Translations under genes and position numbers: made by a program
Part shown: in pieces, positions 12,248 through 24,203 of the stretch
How positions within the stretch are numbered: position 1 is the stretch's first letter
Layout of the letters: each line of letters begins with the position of its first letter
NCBI GenBank assembly: GCA_008921705.1
Contig: VFFE01007015.1
Span: 591,012-655,011 of the forward strand
Reading direction: 5' to 3'
Length of the DNA: 64,000 bases
DNA from: Burhinus oedicnemus
Lineage: Eukaryota; Chordata; Aves; Charadriiformes; Burhinidae
The notes under the pieces: model-generated
The model's database searches: none
What the model was told of the DNA's origin: nothing
The model's input: the letters and a program-made list of their open reading frames with translations, nothing else

Positions 12248-12252
12248 CATAG
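12248..12252. repeat. Probable target-site duplication CATAG, left copy
   Basis: CATAG at 12248-12252 faces CGTAG at 13272-13276 across the type-B LTR. The single difference is CA versus CG, the change expected from decay of a methylated CpG after insertion. Confidence 0.5.
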
Positions 12253-12641
12253 TGTGGTGGTGCAACCCCCCTTGCCGCTCTCAAGCCTCTCGATACTTGG
12301 CGTGATGCCCTCCCCACCTGGGCCACATAATAACACCATGACCAGAACATCACAGAATGGCCTAACATTAAAGAAAGAAAAGGTGGAGAACAATGGACCA
12401 GAACACTAAGGCAACTCCCTAGTGCACCTGGTTTCCATAGCTCCTACCGATTGAACATAATAACTTTAATCAATCACTCCTGACAACATATGGATCGTGG
12501 CCATAGAGAGGGGGGTTACCAGGACCACAAGTCCTAACAAGTTCTGGGCTTGTGCAACCAGTGGAAAGTACTGGACTATTCCATTGTCCACACTGGGCTG
12601 GAGTGGAAAAGTACCTGACGAAAGTCAATTATCTCGGATCC

Positions 12642-12647
12642 TATAAG
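12642..12647 (+). promoter_or_regulatory. TATA-like box of LTR type B
   Basis: TATAAG, followed within 150 bp by CpG-containing sequence (TTTCGCGAG, ATCGCCCG) that stands out from the CpG-poor surroundings. This is the likely U3 promoter of the ancestral provirus. Confidence 0.45.
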
Positions 12648-12757
12648 TAGCGATTCTAATGAAGACCCTTTGAGCGCTTCTGGATCGCAGCGGGCTGTGG
12701 CCAGGACCTCCCCTGTCAGGTAAAACTTCGCGAGTACAGCAAGACCAGGGTGAGCGA

Positions 12758-12776
12758 CTCTCTCTCTCTCTCTCTC
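12758..12776. repeat. (CT)n microsatellite
   Basis: Nine and a half uninterrupted CT units inside LTR type B, directly before a CpG-containing segment. Confidence 0.95.
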
Positions 12777-12993
12777 GCCTCAACAATCGCCCGTTGAGGG
12801 ATGCCGGTGTATGTGAGTATTTGCTCTAACTCAAAAGGGGAATTTTAACTATAGGCTAGCCTCTCGTTTCATCCACCTCTCCATTTATATGTTTGTGTGC
12901 TTTAGCTTTATGGATGTGGATGTTCTTCTATTTTCTGTGCACGTGTAGGGGTTAAAGGGATATCCACTGATTCAATAAGTTGTTTGTGTGCGC

Positions 12994-13012
12994 ATATATA
13001 TATATATATATA
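12994..13012. repeat. (AT)n microsatellite
   Basis: An uninterrupted run of alternating A and T inside LTR type B, preceded by TGTGTGCGC, so a purine-pyrimidine alternating stretch of nearly 30 bp in total. Confidence 0.95.
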
Positions 13013-13215
13013 AATCTGAAATCTGTGTGTTACTCTCATATGTATATCTCTATTGGTTTGGGATACCTTATAGTAAGTTAGTGTGAATCTTGCCACCTTC
13101 GAATCTGTAATCAAGTCGCTGTTCATTTATTTAGTTAAATCACTCTGTAAACTTCTAACTCAGTTAATGATTAAGTGCTGCTAGAACTCAATCCCTTGAT
13201 CTACCTCCAATCACA

Positions 13216-13221
13216 AATAAA
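13216..13221 (+). promoter_or_regulatory. Poly(A) signal of LTR type B
   Basis: AATAAA, 50 bp before the LTR 3' edge at 13271, a normal R/U5 spacing. Confidence 0.5.
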
Positions 13222-16200
13222 TCATATTGCTGCTAAATCATAACTGTGTCTGATACTTCCATCCCGCGACACGTAGTAATCAAGAAAACCTCAGGTGGTA
13301 CCACGTATGCTATTTCTTTAACAGAATGAGGAAAAGTAAGGACACAGATGTAACAGGTGGATTGGAAAAAGAAAGCACACACACATGCTCTTTTTCATAT
13401 GCACCTATATTTAAATCAGAAAGTAAGCTAGTAGGAGAGAAATAATAGGAAGAAGAGGAAAAAAGGGAAAACAAAACAAAAACCAAGGCACAACAGAGAT
13501 GGATACAGAAAACAAGCATAAAAGTAAAAGACAGTTTGGATTCATCAAATCTACTTCGCAAAAATTATGTGCTGGAAACATTTTATGAGATGTTTCAAGA
13601 TCAGCATTTGTAATCAGTCTTTGATATCACTGGTTTATAATTTTCACCTCACAGGATTAAAGTCAGGACTTTTAGAGGTGACTGGCTTAACTTCTTTAGC
13701 TAGCTAGATTGTTGACAATATAGAGTGCTCTTTGAAGTTCCTGACATAACACTCCTGGTGTTTTTCTAAGAGAGCATGCTGTGAGGTCACTAATTCAGCA
13801 GCTCTGACATCACCAGCTGGAGACAAGACACATATCTCAGTTTGCTGCCTTAGATCTTCCACACACTGGAAAGTTGATCAGAGTTAGACTTTTAGGTATC
13901 CCCTCTAGCTTACTGAGAAGAGGACTCCTAAAACTTATTAATAGAGAATTGCTAGTAGTTTGGTTGCAATGCATATACACAGAATTCCATATTCTCAAAC
14001 TGAGGGGGTAGGAAAAAGAAAAAGGAAATTTATCATTACCTGCTTTTGAAGAGCTACATTAGTGATGGCAAGTCCTGGCTTTTCATTACAGGTGAGGGCC
14101 TGTATATCTCTGATTATCTTCAGTTATGGATAATTTTAACACACTTTCTGATGTAAAGATGTAGATCTCTGCTGAGATTATTAATACAATCTTTTTTGTA
14201 AAGTGAAGTTGTAAGGTGAAAGCATTGATGATATTACCGGTTTCTAGAGAATATTTTTGTAGTCACTAGAAAAAAATATTTAACACCTTTGTTGTTTTCT
14301 GAACTAATTTAAAGATAAAGATCCTTTAGTCATTGTTCAGCACTTTCTATCTGTCTGAAATGGTTCAGTGGATTCTTTTCTTCAAAATTATTACTTCTAC
14401 CTGTATACTTTTTTGGACCATATGTAAAATTGCAAACCTGCGTTAAACTCCTAGTTCAGCATTTCTAATTCATCATATTGGGGAAGAAACCAAGAAACCA
14501 TGCTTTGAATCACAAACAGAAAAATTGGATGTCTAACCTGAACCAGATGTCAAGTTAAAGTCACATAAAATCTTGCAGTATCTGGAAGAAAACAAACAGT
14601 TGTTTATCTCATTTGAAGGTAGGTGTCTAAAATATGAAAACAAATAACACCCCCCCAAAAAAAAGAAAAACACACCAAAAAACCTCCAAAAAGTTTGTCA
14701 TCCCATTTTTCCTTTCCTCCACTGTTTATAAAAGGTAAAAGGTTTATAGGTTGAATGACTGCAGGTTAGACTTAAATAACCAGGTAAAGAAAAAGAATCC
14801 CACTCTAAACTTCAGTTTCTCACTTTCTGTATCTGGTATGCTGGGTTCGTATGAAGGAATCAAGCAATTACTGAGCAAAATGAACTCCTAGACAACTAGT
14901 GGAAAAGTGGGAAGAGTTTTACATGAGTCTCATCCTCAGTGCTGTGCCTGATAAAACCATTGCCTTTGTTACATTGACAGTTGGGATCCAGTCAAAACTG
15001 AAAACTCTGTAATTAAAAAACTCTATAATTTCTTAAGTGTTTCACAGGGGAAAGAACTCCAAATAATTTTCTTGCCTTGTAAGGGGCTGAAAACTGCTTT
15101 ATTGGTAATTTGTTTTATCCATAAGATCTGTGGTATCAGAAGAGCAGTCTGTGGCTTTTGCATGACTTCCAGCACTCTGGTGTGAAGAAACAAAAGGCAT
15201 AAAAGTAGCCGGAATAATCTGAGTTTGAGAATATATTTTGTTCATTTACTTTAATAGTTGCATTGTGACAGAATTATTTCTGGATATATAGCAATTACAG
15301 TACTGGATCAGACATAGAAACCACATAGTCAATATTCTATCTACAATAAAGGTCAATAGCAAATGTTTTAGAAAAATGAAGAACACTACAGTGGAAAGAT
15401 ATGGGATAATCTGAATCCCATATTAAGTCTCATCATGATTTCTAGTTGAAATATAATATTTTAATCTCTGAAGTATGAAACTTAATAACTCTTCCACCTT
15501 TTAATTATTAATTAAAACTGTGAATATTCTTGCATATAAAATTGCAGTGATGGTGGTCAGAAGAAAATTATGATCTCTCGAGTTCAAAATTATTCTCAAA
15601 TAATCTCAGGTTCATTTATCTTTCTTTGTTGATCTTTGCCAAAATAAAGCATATCCAAATTATTTATTTCTTAAACTACATGGAGGAAAATTTTAACCTA
15701 AATCACATTAAAATATAAATATAAACCAACTTCAGAACCTTTTTATGGAATTCTTAATATTCAGCCCCGTTTTAATTTTTTTTTTGTGTTGACTTCCTGT
15801 GGCAATGAATTTTATACTTAGTTAAACACCGTATAAGATAATATCTTTTTAGCTGTTTAACTCTTCAGATTCTAATTCTACTTTTTTGTTTGTTGTTCAG
15901 CTTTAAGACAGATAGAAAAAATACTCTGATATATCTTGTCCATACAGCTCATTTATGATTTATTTTATAAATTTTATATCTATCCTATTTTTCTAAGACA
16001 TATTTTAAGGATAAAAAACATCCTTTAATGTTTGTTTGGAAAGATTCCTTCACTCTTTGGTCATGTCATTACCCTTTTTTTGAATGTCTTTTAATTCTGA
16101 ATTGTCCAATATATCACAAACATTTTAAAATATGTAACCACATTTAAATAAGCTTATCATAATATTCTTTCATGATTCACTTCTCCATCCCCTAACCATC

Positions 16201-17910
16201 CCAGTGTCTTGTAAGAGATATTTCACCATATTTGTACAAAGAACGGTGGTTTCTCCTGTGGTGTCAACTTTAACTCCAAGTTTATTTTCATGGCTAATGC
16301 TGTTAACTGAAATTCTTACAGGCTATACGTATAATTTCAATTCTCATCCATATGCGTTTCTTCATTTTTCTTGATAGTAAATGTCATTAGTCATCCATTT
16401 ATCCATTTAACTGCTGCCTTAAATTTTTCAGGTTTCTCCAAGCTGTAAGTGGTCCTAAAAAGCTAAATTTTGTGTCTTCTGTGAAGCTTGCTGACTAGTC
16501 TCCTACCTTTCAGACTCTTAAAAAATGGTTCATATTCCATATTAATTTTTTGAGAGCATCTTATTCTGTACTACTATTCCTGCTGCCTGTGGCTCTGCTT
16601 TCCTTAAAATAGCAAGACTTTCAAGCTTGGAAGAATTACTCAAGCCCAATATGTGAACAAAATACAGGATTCACTATACAGACTGACCGTGATTTTATGA
16701 AAAATACAGTGTGTAGAGTGTCAGTGTTCTACTACACTAGTGAAATTGTATGTTTTCTATTTCTGCACGAAATCCACTAGGAGCTTCAAAGTGGTAGCTC
16801 AACTGAGAAATCAGAAGAAAATAGAAAAGCCCTATGTAACTGTAAGTAGATTGTAACAAGCCTGTACTGTACTGACAATTCATATTTTATTTTTTTAGAT
16901 AGGCTTACTAGTTATAACAAAAAGGTTAAGAAATATTAATATAGCTATTTGTTTTTACAGCATCTCCATTCTTTGAGCACTCACCACATTAGATTGGAAA
17001 TTATTGCAAAGTATATGCTATTTAATTACAAGGCAATAGGAGTCTTACTGGAGTAGTTAAGCAGGAAGGATCTTAGAAGTTGTACCTTGTGAATACAATG
17101 ACTGGGGCCATTTTGAGATTAACATTTGCTGACTCTGATAATTTGATGTATGTAGGTCAATTGCATCACCAGTCTGTAGCAATGTGTAGTAATTACTAAC
17201 TCTATGTTAAACCATATTCTGAGCTATCTAATGTGTAAGAACCTTCATTAGATGATACCCTCAAGAACACCCATGGACTGTTAGAAGATTATGGCTTGAG
17301 GGTAGATATTTTCTGTTCAAGTGAAAATGTGTTGGGATATTTTAAACACATGCAGTCTTGTACATGTGAGGATCACAAAGTTTGTTGTGAATATTCATTA
17401 GTTATGCATCTTAACATTTTTGGTAGGTAAAGAGAGCAATTGACTTTAAAAGATCAATATAGTACATTAATATTACACTAAATATTACACTAAACCTTTT
17501 TTACTTTCTGTCTGTACTTCTTTAAACAGTTTCAGTTCTTTTAGGGTTTTATTTGTATGTTAAAACTGTAAATGTATTTAAAAACAAAAAGTAAACAAGA
17601 AGAAATGAGAAAACTTGAGCAATACTGAGTTTAAAAAAAAAATCAAGATATAAAATAAAATACACATTACAGTACCTTTGACGTTCTACATCCAAGAGCT
17701 TTTTTAAATACAGTAAAGTGTCAAAAGTTGGTCATGTATTTTTCATAAATTACACATCATCTGAAACAGAAACAATACATTAAAAACATGGACCTTGCTA
17801 GCAGACATTCTATCTAAACAGGAAAATCTATCTGAAATTATATACACCTAATAGTACTTACCAAGCAGATTTTTGAACATTGGAAGCAATTTGTTGAAAA
17901 TTAAAATCAT

Positions 17911-17938
17911 TTCCTATGATTTACAAAAATCATAGGAA
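17911..17938. repeat. Perfect 12-bp hairpin with 4-base loop
   Basis: TTCCTATGATTT at 17911-17922 is followed by ACAA and then its exact reverse complement AAATCATAGGAA at 17927-17938. Either strand's transcript would fold into a 12-bp stem with a tetraloop. No CR1 or LTR lies near. Confidence 0.9.
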
Positions 17939-18277
17939 TACAATTAAATTTTTATAGTTTACTGAATATTTATAGAGTTGAAAATAACTATCAAAAAGGG
18001 TGTTTTACTGCTTATAGGTATTTAGGCACTGAAATACTTTCTGTTTAGCAATATTTTTTTTAAAGCAGTTCCAGTCCATCAGTTTCTCGAATGCTTTCAC
18101 AGCCCATTTTTCCAGACAGAGCACTTAATTTCTGAGCTTCCCTCTGAAAGCCTTGGCATGCAGCTGACCCTTTGTTAGTTGTATCACTCTGCTGCACTGA
18201 GATGCCTGATAAGGAGTGAAAAGGACTGAAGGCTTGATTATATGACAAAAGACTATATAATGTTAAAGCTGTCAAGA

Positions 18278-18375
18278 AGCTGAAGATACAGTCAATCTCT
18301 CTCTATATATATGTATGTTACAGTAGCTGAAGATGCAGGCAATCTCTCTTTCTATATATATATATACACTAGTGA
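18278..18375. repeat. Two-copy 47-bp tandem duplication with (TA)n
   Basis: The unit starting AGCTGAAGAT at 18278 starts again at 18325, each copy running into CTCTCT and then TATATATA. The copies differ at a few bases and in TA-run length. Confidence 0.85.
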
Positions 18376-20837
18376 GTACATACACACACACAAAACTTCA
18401 CTATATACTTCTAGTCCTTAAGGAAAAGCAAAAAAATGACATAAAGCCAGTACATAATCTATGGAACTGGATAAAAAAATACAAAATATGAAACAGATAA
18501 ACAAACAAAACCAAATTTTTTGTGAAAAGATCATCTTGACAAAAACAGCATCCTCATCTCATTTTTGATGTCTTGGTATGGAACTTAGAGAACATATGAA
18601 TCATAGAATCTAAGCCCCACTAGATGAAATCCATATATAAGTAAAATGAGTAACATCAATATTGATTCAATTTACATCTTCTTTACTTTTGTCATATTTT
18701 GTCACTATCTCTTTTTCTTTTAAAATTACATTTTTGCCAGTTTTATTGTACAATAGAATTATGTATTAGTTATAATAACAAGAATCTTTAAGTAGAATTC
18801 TAATGATGAATGACAAAATTAAAAATCAAAGGAGAAAAATTCAAATATTCAAAACCTCTGACCTTTGAATGGCGCAATACATGGTAATGAATGCTTATTA
18901 ATGCCATCCACAAGCATATAATACATATCCAATAAAATGTAAGCATATATTTGTAAGAGGCAGTATAGTTTCTTAGAAGTGTGTTCCTTTATGAAGAAAA
19001 TGGATTTCTCACCCCAGACATAATGTTATTCTATTGAACATTGTTGTACAATAGAAACAATGCATTATTATATCAATTTGTCAGCAAATAGTGTTCTAAA
19101 AACCTTTTTTTATTTTCTTTTAATAGTGTTCAACAAGCTTGATGTCCATATTACTAAGTAAGAGGATCACCCCTTGCGCAATCCCTTGCACTTTGACCAA
19201 GTATTATTAGTTGGTTTTGTTCCATGGTGCTTAAGAGTTAGCACCCTCTAAAGCAGATCCATTTTGGAGACAGAACCAGTTGAAACACTCTCTAAAAGGG
19301 CCATCAAAAGTTGTAAAATGAAATAGAATGCATGACCAAGCTTACTCCTTGCCCCTCCTGTGGTTTAACCTGGTAGATGTATCCATCCTTAGTTATTTTT
19401 TACATTTTTAGCATGCTGCTTTTACACTGGTATGTTTACGGTCTTCCTCCATAGCCCACTGGTCACAAATTCCTAATCCACATCACACTTCAGTCAACAA
19501 CTGAGTTTGCAACATGAGATGGGTGAGACAACAAAAGTGGGATTTGCACTAGTTTTAGAAATCCGGAAGTTGTTTTTTCAGTGCAAGCTACTTGTTTTCA
19601 GGATGGTCAGGATCATTCTTTTTAGCTGTCTGTTATTAGTGTCCCATCAGTTTTGTAATTCTATATACCTCTCTACTGATACATTTGCTATTCAGAAATC
19701 CTAATGCTAATCTCACTTTATAACACACAGGCCCATGCTTCAGTAGCAGACACTGATAAGAGAGGTCTATAATACATTCTCCTGATAACCCAGCCAATAT
19801 GTTAATGCATATATTGCCATAAAAAGTACCTTGGCAAAAAAATCACATTTTCTGATTTAAACAGAATTTGAGTGGTTCCTCTTATGCAGAAGCCAAAAAA
19901 GTTACATACTAGGATACAACTGGATCATTAAATATATGTTTCCATTCCATTCCTGCCATTGGGCAGTCATACTAACTTTTAGTAAATAACAATTACTTGA
20001 AGAATACAGTGAAGATTTTTCCCTATAACTACCAATATTTTTTATTACATTTTACTCGGTGAAAAACAAAAACAAAACTCAAATAGACAAATAAAAGAAC
20101 CCGAACCATAAAGTATAAGGAAATGAACAACCAGATCCAAAATTATAGAATCTAATTGGTAAGAAACTTTTTGAATTCATGTTGTCTTCTGACATGCTAA
20201 GTATCAAAATCTTTTTTCCTGAGTTGAGCAGAAATTTCTGAGACTAATATCTTGAGAGAAATAAGGCATGGCACAGTCAATAATGCAATTAATGAACTAG
20301 GTCATTTAGCTTTTTATATTTAAGTTTCTTCATATGGGGTAAAAGGAATACTAATTTATCTTGTGAATACATAATGAGATTTTTCATTTGTTTTACTCAC
20401 TGTAAAGGTGGGAGATATCAGAGAGTTCTATGTTGTTCTTAAATGTTTGAATAGGACTAGTCTGTGCATTTACATTTCGGTGAACCCTCTTTATTTAGTT
20501 CAGAAAATACATTTACTTTAGTTATCAATAACTTACAAGTAAAACAACGGTAACTGAAATGAGACAATATAACTGGTGCAAAATTCCAACATCAAGCCTA
20601 CTTGTAAACAATTTCAGTGAATTTTCATTCTATTTTGTGAACATTGTTTGACTGACTTTTTTTTTAAGGTTTTCAGACCTTACTTTCTAGCAGTAGGGAC
20701 AATTATAATAGAAATTGGTTAATAGAAACAAAAGTAATATAGTGTACACCAAAGTTTGTCAACACATTATGTCAATACAAAACTCAATTGTAGTGGAACG
20801 TCTTTAAAAATGCCTGTATAAACACATTCTGAAGCAT

Positions 20838-22298
20838 GTCATGGAATCATGAAATCATGGAATTTTCAGAGTTGGAAGGGATCTCTAGACATCATCTAGT
20901 CCAACTCCCCTGCTAAAACAGGAATGCCTACAGCACATCACGCAGGACTGCATCCAGGTGGGTCTTGAAAATCTCCAGAGAAGGGGACTCCACAACCTCC
21001 CTGGGCAGCCTGGTCCAGTGCTCTGGCACCCTCACCGTAAAGAAGTTTTTTCTTAAGTTTGAATGGAACTCCCTATGTTCCAGCTTGTGTCCGTTGCCCC
21101 TTGTCCTGTCACTGGGAACCACTGAAAAGAGTCTGCCTCCATCCTCCTTCAACCCACCCTTTAGATACTTAGAAGCAATAACATGGTCTCCCCTCAGCCT
21201 TCCCTTCTCCAGGCTAAAGAGTCCCAGCTCTCTCAGCCTTTCCTCATAAGAGAGGTGTTCCAATCCCCCAATTATCTTTGTTGCCGTACGCTGGACTCTC
21301 TCCAGTAGTTCCCTATCCCGCTTCAGCTGGGGAGCCCAGAACTGGACACAGTATTCCAGATGTGGCCTCACCAGTGACAAGTAGAGGGGGAGAATGACCT
21401 CCCTCGATCTACTGGCCACACTCTTGCCTATGCAGCCCCGGATGCCATTGGCCTTCCTGGTGACAAGGGCACATTGCTGGCTCATGGATAATTTACTATC
21501 TACCAGGACCCCCAGATCCTTCTCCTCTGAACTGCTTTCCAGCAGGTCCACCCCTAACCTATAGTGGTGCCTAGCATTCTTCCTCCCCAGGTGCAGGACC
21601 CTACACTTGCTCTTGTTGAACCTCATGAGGTTCTTCTCTGCCCAGCACTCCAGCCTGTCCAGGTCACGCTGGATGGCAGCATGGCCCTCTGGAGTGTCAG
21701 CCACCCCTCCCAGGAACTTGCTGAGGATGACCCCTGGGGGACACCAGTGGTTACAGGCCTCCAACTTGACACTGCTCCATTAATCACAACCCTCTGAGTT
21801 CTGTCACACAGCCAGTTCTCTGTCCACCTCGCTGCCTCCTCATCTAGCCCACACTTCCTCAGCTTCCTAATGAGGATGTTATGGGAGACAGTGTCAAAAG
21901 CCTTGCTGAAGTCAAGGGAGATGACATCTACTGCTCTCCCCTCATCCAGCCAACCAGTTATAACATCATAGAAGGCTACCACATTGGTCATGCATGATTT
22001 ACCCTTGGTAAATCCATGTTGACCACTTCCAGTAACTTCCTGTTCTTCAACGTGTTTGGAGATGACATCCAGAACAAGTTGCTCCATAGCCTTCCCAGGT
22101 ACAGAGGTGAGACTAACTGGTCTGTAGTTCCCTGGGTCTTGCTTCATGCTTTTTTTGAAGATTGGAGCAATGTCCGCCTTCCTCTAGTCCTCAGGCACCT
22201 CTCCTGTTCCCCATGACCTTCCAAAGATGATGGAGAATGGTCTAACAATAACATCTGCCAGCTCTCTCAGCACTCGCAGGTGCATCCCGTCAGGGCCC
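20838..22298 (-). mobile_element. CR1 LINE, 5'-truncated (subfamily a)
   Basis: A minus-strand CR1 of about 1.46 kb. The 3' tail is at the low-coordinate end (20838-20862, ATGGAATCAT type). It is followed by the 3' UTR and then ORF2 read leftward from the region before RT motif A ([23 protein letters not shown]). The 5' truncation point is near 22298. The C-terminal motif [12 protein letters not shown] and the ATGATTCCATG-type tail place it with the copies at 30.8 and 32.3 kb. Confidence 0.94.
20928..22147 (-). pseudogene. CR1 ORF2 pseudogene lacking the RT catalytic box
   Basis: From high to low coordinates the frame holds [33 protein letters not shown] (motif A aspartate present) and VTTGVPQGS. 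The segment that should carry FNIFINDLD and the FADD box is then gone: compared with the copy at 33.1 kb, two blocks (net about 76 bp) are missing at 21713-21729. The loss removes both catalytic aspartates and shifts the frame. The downstream part ([61 protein letters not shown]) is open to the normal end DAVLRDVL at 20928 but out of phase with the upstream half. Two long frames therefore overlap at the deletion. The parent enzyme was the CR1 reverse transcriptase; this copy cannot be active. Confidence 0.92.
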
Positions 22299-24174
22299 TG
22301 GAGGTCAATAAAATAGGCTATCAGCTGGATAAACTGGAGAATCTTCCAGTGGAGGAGTTGTCATTGAAAATTTCCTGATTCCAATTGCTAGGCTAGAACA
22401 GGAGCAAAGAGCCTACGACAGATGGAGTTTGCATCATATCTGGGGCTGATGGTCTATGAAAGAACAGTAGGACATACTATAATGTAAGAAATGTTATGGG
22501 ACAGCTATTTTTTCATTCACTAAAAATTTGTAGTGATCTTCAACTCTAGCATATGAAATCATACCTCCAAGGAATAACAGAAAAAGTAACAGAGCCAACA
22601 TCCATCTGAAGTTTTACCCTTTGCTGCTTCTTTATGAACAAGAAGTGTAAAAGAACAAATTTTGCGGTTTTTTAGGAGACTTTCAAACCAGAGCATAGTA
22701 AGGACATGATTTCTTAGAAACCCATGGAGTAGAGAGTTATACCTATTCTCTTCCATCCGTGAAAGCAATAGTCGTTTAATCATTTACTCTGTCCATTATT
22801 CTATTCAAGCAAGATTTATGTATGTTATGTTAGGTATACATCACAGCTGCAAAATCTTAACTTTCATGCAATGTATTGTGGCTCTGCATACATACACCAC
22901 TAATCAGTCATCGTAAAGATTAAAAATATCAGTACCGAAGTCTCACACTTCCAATACTTGAATACTGCCATCTTGAATACTTTCACGGTTAACACCTTGC
23001 AATGCCTTAGTATCTAGGGGTTTGTGTCAACTATCAGGATTTCAGCATTCTAAAAAGAGAATATAAAAACAGGAAGAAAAAGGTTAAAAGAACAATAAAG
23101 TTTCTGTTGAACTGAATAAAATCAATATTATGTCAAATATCTTGATAATATACAACCCCCTTGCCATATACATGTTCAAACGTAGTATGTTGTCATTGCA
23201 TGTAACACTAAAATGTTTTTGTACGTAATGAATAAACTGAGAGCATTAATAGTTCTTTTTTTGCTTAATGTTTGATACCCAGTAATATGGTAAAATAAAT
23301 TTTAAGTATTTGGTAAAGAAGTGTCCAAGTTTTTGGATCAGTTTAAATTAGGAAACTTTTTCAAATAGTACGTGCAATGAAACCCAGTGTAATTTTTTTG
23401 ACGTGTTTTGTTTTTTCTTAACTTTCCTTTACAGCAATCCTGTAGCTTTGAGTCAAAACTGGTAGGCAGCATGAGAAGTCATTTGAAAAGTCCCATCAGC
23501 CATCATAGGGGTTAGGCTTACAAAACACAGAAACATTGTTACGAATATGATCAACTGTTTGTAATGCAGAAAAGTTACATACACACATGTACACTGTAGG
23601 TACATACAGATGTGTGTATTTATATCACACATACAGAAGAAAGGCAAAAGAAAGGAACAGAAGGGAAGCAGCAGTTCTTAACAAGAGAAATGAAAAACAC
23701 TGATCTCGTGAGAGTGTTCAGCTCTACCAGCCATGTTTATTGAGGTGTGAGTAGGGAAACCTTTAATATTAAATATAATCCTGAGGAACCGTACTTCTAT
23801 TTCCTTGTAAAATTTTAAGAAAGCGTTTTCTTTTATCCCTAAATTTAGATGAATGCTAAAGCATACATCCCAATAGTGTTCTTAAACCATGTTTATTCAG
23901 CTGTTAACAAATGCCCTGCTCCCCAATACACTTATCCACAAAATTAAAGGTTTTCATTTAAGCTGTACAACTTCTCAAGTTAGCCACGTCAAGTGCTGTA
24001 GAAAAATGTCTTGTAGATCTGTGATGTTGTGCACATAAGAAGTTCCACTGAGGATACTTTCTGATGGAACACATCCTTGAGCACAAATATACCATCCAAA
24101 GAACATTACACTTGTGAAAACTCATGATTTAAAAATCACTATTAACTTACATCTACATCTTTCTTGAAAATGGA

Positions 24175-24203
24175 TTTTTTAATTTTTTTTTTTTTTTTTT
24201 TTT
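24175..24203. repeat. Poly(T) run
   Basis: Twenty-nine bases of T broken only by one AA pair. It could be the A-tail of a minus-strand retrocopy, but no source sequence is recognisable on its upstream side. Confidence 0.8.

Larger units (their letters stand above)
11225..12252 (+). mobile_element. CR1 LINE, RT to C-terminal part (subfamily b)
   Basis: A plus-strand CR1 fragment running from the RT fingers/palm through the conserved C-terminal region. It is 5'-truncated at about 11225. The usual 3' end (last 50 or so codons, 3' UTR and ATTCTATG tail) is missing, because the sequence breaks off at 12252 where the type-B LTR starts. The match stops about 120-150 bp short of a normal CR1 end and does not resume beyond the LTR, so a deletion accompanied or followed LTR insertion. 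Confidence 0.93.
12253..13271 (+). mobile_element. Solo LTR, type B
   Basis: A 1019-bp block starting TGTGGTGGTGCAACC and ending CCCGCGACA, so with TG..CA edges. CATAG and CGTAG flank it. In plus orientation it has TATAAG at 12642-12647, a CpG-rich stretch just downstream (about 12650-12800), and AATAAA at 13216-13221, 50 bp before the 3' edge, which is the order U3-TATA-R-poly(A)-U5. No primer-binding site or retroviral protein sequence follows, so it is a solo LTR. R would be unusually long (about 550 nt) if this TATA and poly(A) signal are the ones used. I cannot name the family. It interrupts a CR1 fragment and is therefore younger than it. Confidence 0.72.
13272..20837. other. AT-rich non-coding stretch
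   Basis: No gene or dispersed repeat recognised in about 7.5 kb. The only structures that stand out are the hairpin at 17911-17938 and the tandem duplication with TA runs at 18278-18375. Long TE-free AT-rich DNA like this is where conserved non-coding elements could sit, but that cannot be judged without alignment to other birds. Confidence 0.6.

Noticed and set aside
12253..13561. Full provirus starting with LTR type B
   Set aside because: No primer-binding site, gag, pol or env motif follows; the downstream sequence is AT-rich and non-retroviral.
17911..17938. microRNA gene
   Set aside because: The stem is only 12 bp, too short for a precursor of about 60-80 nt, and the flanks do not extend the pairing.
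20928..22147. Two separate host genes on the minus strand
   Set aside because: Both frames are CR1 ORF2, split by a frame-shifting deletion.
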